This document shows positions 1 to 5,468 of a stretch of 5,468 nucleotides of DNA, in pieces (position 1 is the first letter of the stretch; each line of letters starts with the position of its first letter). Source of the stretch: Actinomycetes bacterium (lineage in GTDB: Bacteria > Actinomycetota > Acidimicrobiia > Acidimicrobiales > Palsa-688); NCBI GenBank assembly GCA_021796905.1, contig JAKABK010000161.1:1-5468 (forward strand), in the 5' to 3' direction. A program made the translations under genes and the position numbers. Below the pieces are notes generated by a model, which was not told the DNA's origin, ran no database searches, and saw only the letters and a list, made by a program, of their open reading frames with translations.

Positions 1-1
1 G

Positions 2-1561
2 CTCTCCGAGGTCCGCTCGTTGCTCGCCGTCCGTCTCCAGGGTCGGCCGACGACCGCCAATTTCCGGACCGGGGACCTCACGGTCTGCACCCTCGTGCCG
101 ATGCGCTCGGTACCCCACCGGGTGGTGGTCCTCCTCGGACTCGACGACGGCACTTTCCCCCGCCGGCCCGAACCCGATGGCGACGACCTGCTCGCCGAGG
201 CTCCCGAGGTCGGTGACCGCGATCCTCGCTCCGAGGACCGCCAGCTGCTGCTCGACGCGCTCATGGCCGCCACCGACCACCTGGTCGTCACCTACGCCGG
301 CCGCGACGAGCGCACCAACCGGGCCCGTCCACCGGCGGCGCCGATCGCTGAGCTGCTCGACGTGGTCGACGCCTCCTTCTGTCGGGCCGACGGTTGCCCG
401 GCGCGCGCCTCGGTCCTCGTGGAGCACCCGCTGCACTCTTTCGACCGGCGCAACTTCGCTCCCGGCGGTCCTGGCGGCGACCGGCCCTGGGGTTTTGATC
501 CCGTCGACCTCGACGGCGCCCGGGCCGCGTCCCATCAGCTACCACCGCCGGCCTGGCTCCCGGGGCTGCTGGCGCCGCTCGACGTGCCGGTCGTCGCCCT
601 CGACGACCTGATCCGTTTCGTGGAGCACCCGGTGCGGGCGTTCCTGCGCCGCCGGCTCGGTCTGTACGTCGGCGGTCGTTCCTCGGTGCTCGACGACGAG
701 ATCCCCCTCGAATTGGATGCTCTGGACGCCTGGGCGGTCGGCGATCGGTTGCTCGCCGCGGCTCTCGGCGGCGTCGAGCTCGACCGGGCGGTCGGCGTCG
801 AACGCCAGCGGGGTCTCCTGCCCCCCGGGGTGCTGGCCGACGCGACCCTGGCCGGGATCGTGCCCGAGGTCGAGGAGCTGCTCGGGGTCGTCGCTTCCCT
901 CGGTTTGCCTGCCGCCGCCAGCGGCTTGGACGTCCGGGTGGACCTGCCCGGCGGGCGAACGGTGTTCGGCACCGTTCCCGGTATTCGGAGCGTCGCGCTG
1001 GTGTCCTGCGTCTACTCCCGGCTCGCCCCCAAGCACCGCCTCGCAGCCTGGGTGCGTTTCCTCGCCCTGAGCGCTGCCCGTCCGGAGCTGTCGCTGTCCG
1101 CGGTGAGCATCGGTCGGGGGGGCGGAGGCTCCCAGCCGCCGATGGTGGCGCTGCTCCCGCCGCTCGGTGCCGACCCGGACGAGCGGGTGGCGCGGGCGAC
1201 CGCAGAGCTCGACCGCCTGGTCGCGCTGGCGGACCTCGGTATGCGCCGAGCCGTCCCGATCGCATGCCGGACCTCGGCGGCGTGGGCGGCCTCCGTGCAC
1301 CGCGGGGCCGACGCTGCCGAGGTACGCCAAGTTGCGACCGAGGCTTGGGAAGGAAGGCGCGGGTACCCGGGAGAGCGCGACGAACCCGAGCACGTCGAGG
1401 TCTACGGCGCCCGCACCCGCCTCGAGGACGTCGCCGACCCCCGAGAGCTCGCAGCGTTCGCCTCCGGGTTGTGGGAACCGCTACTCGCCCACGAGCGCCT
1501 CGGCCCGCCCTCGGTCACCGCCGCGTGGTTCGGCGCCCGGGGCGGCGGGGAGGGCCGGTGA
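2..1561 (+). CDS. recC: RecBCD subunit RecC, C-terminal part (5' end outside window)
   Basis: RecC is the scaffold subunit of RecBCD. It splits the duplex, channels the strands to RecB and RecD, and in E. coli recognises Chi; it acts on cytoplasmic DNA ends. The frame is open from the left edge, giving 519 residues against about 1,120 for full E. coli RecC, so roughly half is missing. The TTG at 20 is an internal codon, not a start. Visible family landmarks (numbered from the first in-window codon) are VCTLVPMRSVPHRVVVLLG followed by LDDGTFPR (28-54; E. coli has ICTLMPMRSIPFKVVCLLG then MNDGVYPR), GDRDPRSEDRQLLLDAL (71-87), HPVRAFLRRRLGLY (209-222) and GYPGERDEP (454-462). The last two belong to the nuclease-like C-terminal domain, which in RecC is catalytically dead. 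The known E. coli Chi-contact residues lie mostly in the missing N-terminal half, so Chi reading cannot be judged. The stop overlaps the recB start by 4 bases. Similarities are to remembered E. coli sequence, not an alignment. Confidence 0.95.
   Translation, partial: LSEVRSLLAVRLQGRPTTANFRTGDLTVCTLVPMRSVPHRVVVLLGLDDGTFPRRPEPDGDDLLAEAPEVGDRDPRSEDRQLLLDALMAATDHLVVTYAGRDERTNRARPPAAPIAELLDVVDASFCRADGCPARASVLVEHPLHSFDRRNFAPGGPGGDRPWGFDPVDLDGARAASHQLPPPAWLPGLLAPLDVPVVALDDLIRFVEHPVRAFLRRRLGLYVGGRSSVLDDEIPLELDALDAWAVGDRLLAAALGGVELDRAVGVERQRGLLPPGVLADATLAGIVPEVEELLGVVASLGLPAAASGLDVRVDLPGGRTVFGTVPGIRSVALVSCVYSRLAPKHRLAAWVRFLALSAARPELSLSAVSIGRGGGGSQPPMVALLPPLGADPDERVARATAELDRLVALADLGMRRAVPIACRTSAAWAASVHRGADAAEVRQVATEAWEGRRGYPGERDEPEHVEVYGARTRLEDVADPRELAAFASGLWEPLLAHERLGPPSVTAAWFGARGGGEGR
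1549..1553 (+). promoter_or_regulatory. Shine-Dalgarno site for recB
   Basis: GGAGG, within the longer purine stretch GGGGAGGG at 1547-1554, lies 4 bases before the GTG at 1558. It sits inside the last codons of recC. The spacing is short but usable. Together with the GTGA overlap it decides the recB start: later in-frame candidates (GTG 1618, ATG 1648) would remove conserved sequence just ahead of the Walker A motif. Ribosomes ending recC could restart here directly. Confidence 0.75.
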
Positions 1562-4500
1562 TCAGCGCCGAGGCGGCCCGAGCCGCGGCGGGCGGAACCG
1601 GCGACGACGAGCCTTTCGTGCTCACCGGGGCGCTGCCTGGGCCGGGAATGACGGTGATCGAGGCCAGCGCAGGTACCGGAAAGACCTTCACCCTCTCCGG
1701 TCTCGCCGTCCGTTTCCTCGCCGAGGGGATCGCGCCTGAGGAGATCCTGGCGATCACTTTCACCCGGATGGCGACCGGGGAGCTGCGCGAACGGGTCCGC
1801 CAACGGGTCGCTTCGAGTGAAGCCGCCCTTGCCGCCTTCCTCGACCACGGGACCGAACCGACCGATGAGGTCGCTTCGCTGCTCACCCGGGGAGCCCGCG
1901 ACACCGTCGAGGACCGCCGGGCCCGGCTCTCCGACGCGGTTTCGGCTTTCGACGCCCTGACCATCACTACGACCCACGGTTTCTGTCAGCTGGTGCTCGC
2001 CGGTCTTGGCTCGGCGGGCGACCTGGACGCCTCGGCCACCCTCCTCGAGGACCAAGGGGAGCTCCTCGACCAGGTGGTATCCGATCTCTACCTGCGTTGG
2101 GCCGAGCAGCACCGGACCCGCCCACCCTTCGGCTACCGCGCCGCAGTCATTGCGGCCGCAGCCGCGGTCGCCAACCCCGACGCCGAGCTGCTGCCCTCCC
2201 CCGACGGTGACCACCTCTTGTCGCGCCTGGCCCACGCCGCTCGCCGGCGCCTCGCCGAGCGTCTCGCCGACGCCGACCTGCTCACCTACGACCAGGTGCT
2301 CACCCGCCTCGCCGCGACCCTCGTCGACCGAGAGCGTGGACCGGCGGCCTGCGAACGGCTCCGCCGGCGCTACCGGGTGGTCCTCGTCGACGAGCTGCAG
2401 GACACCGACCCCACCCAGTGGGAGGTGTTGCGCCGGGCTTTCGGGACCGGCGACACCGTCTTGGTGCTGATCGGTGACCCCAAGCAGGCGATCTACGCCT
2501 TCCGGGGGGCCGACGTCCACGCCTACTTGGCCGCGCACCGCCAGGCGCGCCGCTTCACCCTCGCCTCCAACTGGCGTGCCGACCAGCCGCTCCTCGACGC
2601 CACCGAAGCTCTCCTGTCACCCCTGCAGCTCGGTCATCCGGCCATCCGCTTCCGACCGGTCCGGGCACCGTCGCACCGCCAGGCCGGCGGCTTGGTAGGC
2701 GCAGCGTGCGACACCCCGCTGCGTATCCGTCTGGTCCCCGATCGACACCCGGAGATCCCCTCCACCAAGTCCAAGGGGCTGCTGTCCAAGGCGGAGGTGG
2801 CCGGGTGGGTCGCTTCCGACGCCGCCGGGCAGATCGCCGCTCTGCTCGGCTCGCCGGCGACCGTTACCGGCACCGGCACCGGCGGGCCCCGTCCGATAAC
2901 CCCGGGTGACGTCGCCGTGCTCACCCGTACCAATGCCCAGGCCGAGACCGTGCGCGCCGCTCTGCGGGCAGTGGGCGTCCCTGCTGTGCTCGCCGGTGAC
3001 AGCAGCGTGTTCGCCTCAGGCGCGGCGCGAGACTGGCTGCGCCTGCTCGACGCACTCCAGGAGCCGGCGTCGAGGGGCGGGGCGGTGGCTGCTGCGGGCA
3101 CCCCGTTCCTCGGCTGGAGCGCGGCCGAGATCGCCTCCGCCGGCGAAGGGCGTTGGGAGGAGGTCCACGACCGTCTCCACCGCTGGTCGGCGGTACTAGC
3201 CGAGCGCGGGCCGGCCGTACTGGCCCGGACCGTGACCTCTGGAGAGGGGCTCCCGGCGAGGCTGCTCGCCTTCGAGGGCGGCGAGCGGGTCCTCACCGAC
3301 TTGGCACACGTCGCCGAGCTGCTCCACACCCAGGCTGTCGCCGGCCAGCTCGGCGCCTCCGCTCTCCGGGCCTGGCTCGCAGCCCGGGTGGACGAGGCCC
3401 ACTCCCTGGGAGGGGCGTCGCGCGAGGAACGAGCACGGAGGATCGACTCGGACGCCGAGGCGGTACAGGTGCTCACCGTGCATCGGGCCAAGGGCCTCGA
3501 GTTCGGGGTCGTCGCCTGCCCCTACCTCTGGGACGGGGGCGGGTCGGTCGGGTCCGAGCCGGTGCTGTTCCACTCCGACGACGGTGACGGGGTCCGCTAC
3601 CTCGATGTCGGCGACCCGAGCGGTGAGCACAAGGCGCAACGGGACCGCAGCGTGGAGCGGGCCAAGCAGGAGGCCCGGGGCGAGGACCTGCGCACCTTGT
3701 ACGTCGCTGTCACCCGGGCCCGCCACCAGGTCATGTTGTGGTGGGCCCGTGCCTCGGGCGCCAATCGTTCCCCCCTCGGTCGGTTGCTCACGTCGCGCGA
3801 CGAGGCCGGTGTGGTCGGTCCTGGTGACAGCAAGGAACCGGACGAGAAGCGGGTCCGCGCTGCTCTCGCGCCCCTCGTCGAGGGTTCCCGCGGCCGGCTC
3901 GTCGTGGAGGGCGCCGGCCTCGGCTCGGGCCGCGCGGTGCGTCCTCGCCCGGGCGACGGCGACGGCGGTGACGACGGGGGCGACGGCAACGGGGGCGACG
4001 AGGGTGGGGACGTTGACGGGGAGCGTCATTTGGACCTCGAGGTCGCGGCCTTTGCCCGGACGCTGGACATGCGATGGCGCCGAGCGTCGTACTCGAGCAT
4101 TGTCGGGCCGGTCCACGGCGACCCCGTCGGCAGCGAACCGGAGGACTCGGGCGTCGGGGACGAGCCCACCTCGGGGGATGCCCCGGCCCTCCCCGGTCCC
4201 GTCGCGCCGCCCCGGGCCCTCGCCGACGTCCGCCGCTGCCCGCTCGGGATGGTCCCGAGGGGGGCCGAGGTCGGCACCTTCGTCCACCGGCTGCTCGAGG
4301 CGGTCGACTTCGACGCGCCGGACCTGGCCACCCGGATCGTCGTTGCCGCCACCCGTGCCGACCCCGCCGGGGCGCTCGCCGGCGACCCGGCGGCCCTGGC
4401 CGACGGTCTCGCCCTCGCGCTGGCCACCCCGCTCGGTCCCGCCCTGCCCGGCTTCAGCCTCGTCCACCTCAACCGAGCCGACCGCCTCGACGAGCTCCAC

Positions 4501-5082
4501 TTCGAGCTGCCCCTCGTCGGCGGTGACCTATCCGGCGGACAGCTCACCGTCGCCGACATCGCCGCCCTGCTCGGCGACCACCTCCCCCCGGGGGACCGTC
4601 TCGCCGGCTACCCCGACCGCTTGGCCGACCCGTCGTTCGCCGGCGCCCTGCGCGGTTACCTGACCGGGAGCCTCGACCTGGTGTGGCGCCGACCCGGGCC
4701 GGCCGGGGGCACCTGGTGGGTCGCTGACTACAAGACCAACTGGCTCGGCGACGACACCGACGACAACGCCCCGCTCAGCACCTGGCACTACCGGCCGGAG
4801 GCCCTCGACGCCGAGATGCACCGCCGCCACTACCCGCTGCAGGGGCTGCTCTATGCCGTGGCCCTGCACCGCTACCTGCGTTGGCGGCTGCCCGACTACG
4901 ACCCGGAGGCCAACCTCGGCGGGGTGCTGTACCTGTTCGTGCGGGGGATGGTCGGGCCCGAGACCCCGAGCTCCGGCGGGGAGCCCGCCGGTGTGTGGTC
5001 CTGGGAGCCGCCCGCCGGTCTGGTACCGGCCCTGTCGGTCCTGCTCGGCAACGGCCGTCCCGGATCGGGGGGCCGGCGGTGA
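1558..5082 (+). CDS. recB: RecBCD subunit RecB, 3'-5' helicase and nuclease
   Basis: RecB is the SF1A 3'-5' translocase and the only nuclease of RecBCD; it unwinds and cuts DNA from double-strand ends. The GTG start gives 1174 residues (E. coli RecB 1180). Helicase motifs in order: Walker A ASAGTGKT (36-43, catalytic Lys42), Ia ITFTRMATGEL (66-76), TTTHGFCQ (137-144), Walker B VVLVDELQDTDP (274-285), III IGDPKQAIYAFRGAD (305-319), IV SNWR (337-340), V VLTVHRAKGLEF (638-649), VI LRTLYVAVTRAR (711-722). The nuclease domain has GTFVHRLLE (906-914, His910), LDLVW (1039-1043, Asp1040) and DYKTNW (1057-1062, Asp1057 and Lys1059), matching E. coli H956, D1067, D1080 and K1082, plus the following QGLLY (1095-1099). 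Nothing catalytic is missing. Unlike E. coli, the region between HGFC and Walker B (140-278) is about 116 residues shorter, while the helicase-nuclease linker is longer and holds a Gly/Asp tract. It overlaps recC and recD by 4 bases each, indicating an operon. E. coli comparisons are from memory. Confidence 0.98.
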   Translation: MISAEAARAAAGGTGDDEPFVLTGALPGPGMTVIEASAGTGKTFTLSGLAVRFLAEGIAPEEILAITFTRMATGELRERVRQRVASSEAALAAFLDHGTEPTDEVASLLTRGARDTVEDRRARLSDAVSAFDALTITTTHGFCQLVLAGLGSAGDLDASATLLEDQGELLDQVVSDLYLRWAEQHRTRPPFGYRAAVIAAAAAVANPDAELLPSPDGDHLLSRLAHAARRRLAERLADADLLTYDQVLTRLAATLVDRERGPAACERLRRRYRVVLVDELQDTDPTQWEVLRRAFGTGDTVLVLIGDPKQAIYAFRGADVHAYLAAHRQARRFTLASNWRADQPLLDATEALLSPLQLGHPAIRFRPVRAPSHRQAGGLVGAACDTPLRIRLVPDRHPEIPSTKSKGLLSKAEVAGWVASDAAGQIAALLGSPATVTGTGTGGPRPITPGDVAVLTRTNAQAETVRAALRAVGVPAVLAGDSSVFASGAARDWLRLLDALQEPASRGGAVAAAGTPFLGWSAAEIASAGEGRWEEVHDRLHRWSAVLAERGPAVLARTVTSGEGLPARLLAFEGGERVLTDLAHVAELLHTQAVAGQLGASALRAWLAARVDEAHSLGGASREERARRIDSDAEAVQVLTVHRAKGLEFGVVACPYLWDGGGSVGSEPVLFHSDDGDGVRYLDVGDPSGEHKAQRDRSVERAKQEARGEDLRTLYVAVTRARHQVMLWWARASGANRSPLGRLLTSRDEAGVVGPGDSKEPDEKRVRAALAPLVEGSRGRLVVEGAGLGSGRAVRPRPGDGDGGDDGGDGNGGDEGGDVDGERHLDLEVAAFARTLDMRWRRASYSSIVGPVHGDPVGSEPEDSGVGDEPTSGDAPALPGPVAPPRALADVRRCPLGMVPRGAEVGTFVHRLLEAVDFDAPDLATRIVVAATRADPAGALAGDPAALADGLALALATPLGPALPGFSLVHLNRADRLDELHFELPLVGGDLSGGQLTVADIAALLGDHLPPGDRLAGYPDRLADPSFAGALRGYLTGSLDLVWRRPGPAGGTWWVADYKTNWLGDDTDDNAPLSTWHYRPEALDAEMHRRHYPLQGLLYAVALHRYLRWRLPDYDPEANLGGVLYLFVRGMVGPETPSSGGEPAGVWSWEPPAGLVPALSVLLGNGRPGSGGRR
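3952..4020 (+). repeat. Gly/Asp low-complexity tract in the RecB interdomain linker
   Basis: Imperfect repeats of GGCGAC-type hexamers encode RecB residues 799-821: 12 Gly, 8 Asp, and one each of Asn, Glu and Val, with no hydrophobic run and no Lys or Arg. The tract lies after helicase motif VI (711-722) and before the nuclease domain (about 840 onward). In E. coli RecB this region is the flexible tether holding the nuclease domain. A second low-complexity, Pro/Glu/Asp/Ser-rich stretch follows at about 851-890. The tract is probably disordered and strongly acidic. A functional role is inference; replication slippage on hexamers explains its origin simply. Confidence 0.85.
5067..5072 (+). promoter_or_regulatory. 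Possible weak ribosome binding site for recD
   Basis: A run of six G lies 6 bases before the recD GTG at 5079, inside the end of recB. It can pair only partly with the usual CCUCC anti-Shine-Dalgarno, so it is a weaker site than the GGAGG ahead of recB. Spacing is normal. Coupling through the GTGA overlap may matter more for recD translation than this site. Confidence 0.4.
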
Positions 5083-5468
5083 GCGACCGTTACGACCCGT
5101 CGCGGGTCGTCGGGCTCGGCGATCCCCCCGCCGGGGGGTTCCCGGCCGGTTGGGGGGATCTCGACGCGTTCAACGAGCTCGGTGTCCTCGTCGCTTCCGA
5201 CGTGCACGTCGCCGGGCGTCTCGCTCGTCTCGGGGGCGATCCCGACCCCGGTGTCGCCCTGGCGGTCGCCCTGGCGGTGCGCGCCCCGCGCGTCGGGCAC
5301 GTCTCGGTCGACCTCTCCCGGGTCCGGGAGGTCGCCGCCGCCGACCTCGACGACGACGTCGATCTCTCCGCCCTGCCCTGGCCGGAGCCGGACGCCTGGC
5401 TGCGGGCGGTCGCGGGCAGCCCGCTGGTCGCCTGCGGCGACCCCGACCCCGACCCCGCCACCGGCCAC
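5079..5468 (+). CDS. recD: RecBCD subunit RecD, N-terminal part (3' end outside window)
   Basis: RecD is the SF1B 5'-3' helicase motor of RecBCD. Only the first 130 residues are present, with no stop before the right edge. The GTG start overlaps the recB stop as GTGA, the same arrangement as recC/recB. Visible similarity is to the N-terminal domain, which in E. coli contacts RecB: FNELGVLVASDVHVAGRLAR (31-50), then LAVALAVRAPRVGHVSVDL (61-79, compare E. coli GHVCLPL), then SPLVACGD (114-121, compare E. coli ILCGD). The ATPase motifs, including Walker A, lie beyond the window, so helicase activity cannot be confirmed here. An Asp-Pro repeat follows CGD, and residues 89-95 (DLDDDVD) are acidic. 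Position directly after recB supports the assignment as much as the sequence does. Confidence 0.93.
   Translation, partial: MSDRYDPSRVVGLGDPPAGGFPAGWGDLDAFNELGVLVASDVHVAGRLARLGGDPDPGVALAVALAVRAPRVGHVSVDLSRVREVAAADLDDDVDLSALPWPEPDAWLRAVAGSPLVACGDPDPDPATGH
5121..5160 (+). repeat. Inverted repeat with alternative G/C hairpins in the recD 5' coding region
   Basis: GATCCCCCC (5121-5129) and GGGGGGATC (5152-5160) form a perfect 9-base inverted repeat around a 22-base spacer. The same C6 (5124-5129) can instead pair with the nearer G6 (5133-5138) across a 3-base loop, and the spacer contains the palindrome CCGGCCGG (5142-5149). The element covers recD codons 15-28. It has no T-run after it and is inside a gene, so it does not look like a terminator. 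Any effect on recD expression is inference, and GC-rich coding DNA makes such pairings common. Confidence 0.6.
5253..5276 (+). repeat. Perfect 12-base tandem repeat in recD
   Basis: GTCGCCCTGGCG occurs twice head to tail (5253-5264 and 5265-5276), encoding VALAVALA at RecD residues 59-66. The repeat is in frame and forms part of a predicted helix that leads into the conserved VRAPRVGHV stretch. Similar Ala/Val/Leu helices are expected here in this family, so the repeat may be convergent codon choice and not a recent duplication. Confidence 0.7.
5439..5456 (+). repeat. Three tandem GACCCC hexamers in recD
   Basis: GACCCC is repeated three times, encoding DPDPDP at RecD residues 121-126. It falls just after the CGD motif and ends 12 bases before the window edge. 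It is likely a surface-loop microsatellite; in E. coli RecD the CGD motif is followed almost at once by RLYL, so this looks like a loop insertion. Confidence 0.75.

Noticed and set aside
1116..1122. Run of seven G in recC as a possible frameshift or phase-variation site
   Set aside because: The RecC frame continues intact through it to the expected stop, the encoded GRGGGG is a plausible loop, and such runs are common at this base composition.
1264..1557. A 98-residue Arg-rich extension upstream of the recB GTG, in the same frame, starting with an ATG at 1264
   Set aside because: It overlaps the well-conserved end of recC in another frame, resembles no RecB sequence, and the GTG at 1558 has a ribosome site and the expected stop/start overlap.
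3196..4500. Long open frame of 434 codons on the minus strand, and similar minus-strand frames at 1402-2538 and 4896-5468
   Set aside because: They lie opposite conserved recB or recD sequence. Long antisense frames are expected when the third codon position is nearly always G or C. Their translations are low-complexity and show no domain I recognise.
1561..5079. A pitrilysin-like protease gene (ptrA) or other gene inserted in the operon, as in E. coli
   Set aside because: recC, recB and recD abut with 4-base overlaps, leaving no room for another gene.
5121..5160. Rho-independent terminator at the G/C inverted repeat
   Set aside because: It lies inside the recD coding region, has no following T tract, and the downstream sequence continues as conserved RecD.
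1..5468. E. coli-type Chi octamer GCTGGTGG
   Set aside because: I saw only near matches by eye (for example GCTGGTGT near 996 and CCTGGTGG near 4717). The Chi sequence of this lineage is unknown to me, and the near matches mean nothing in GC-rich DNA.

Overview
The window is a stretch of very GC-rich DNA (about 70% or more G+C by eye, with G/C strongly preferred at third codon positions). It is filled by one gene cluster on the + strand in the order recC-recB-recD, the three subunits of the RecBCD (exonuclease V) helicase-nuclease. Base composition, GTG starts, the direct recC-recB-recD order without the protease gene ptrA that separates recC from recB in E. coli, and the style of the proteins point to a high-GC actinobacterial lineage. 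An acidimicrobial-type or related actinobacterium would fit. This placement is inference; no taxonomic marker is present.

Layout: positions 2-1561 hold the C-terminal 519 residues of RecC, whose start lies left of the window. Positions 1558-5082 hold a complete RecB of 1174 residues. Positions 5079-5468 hold the first 130 residues of RecD, which runs off the right edge before its Walker A motif. Each junction is a 4-base GTGA overlap, where the GTG start of the downstream gene overlaps the TGA stop of the upstream one. There is no intergenic DNA, and I see no promoter, terminator, RNA gene, mobile element or CRISPR array. The genes almost certainly share one message and are translationally coupled, which suits a 1:1:1 heterotrimer.

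Function: RecB supplies the 3'-5' SF1 helicase motor and the single nuclease active site. RecC is the scaffold with degenerate helicase and nuclease folds; in E. coli it reads Chi. RecD is the 5'-3' motor. Together they process double-strand DNA ends for repair and degrade foreign linear DNA. All helicase motifs and nuclease residues I can place in RecB are intact, so the enzyme looks active.

I found no sign of a new biological system. The points worth a second look are modest: a RecB 1B 'arm' about 117 residues shorter than in E. coli, a Gly/Asp tract in the RecB helicase-nuclease linker, competing G6/C6 pairings around the recD start, and short in-frame tandem repeats in recD.
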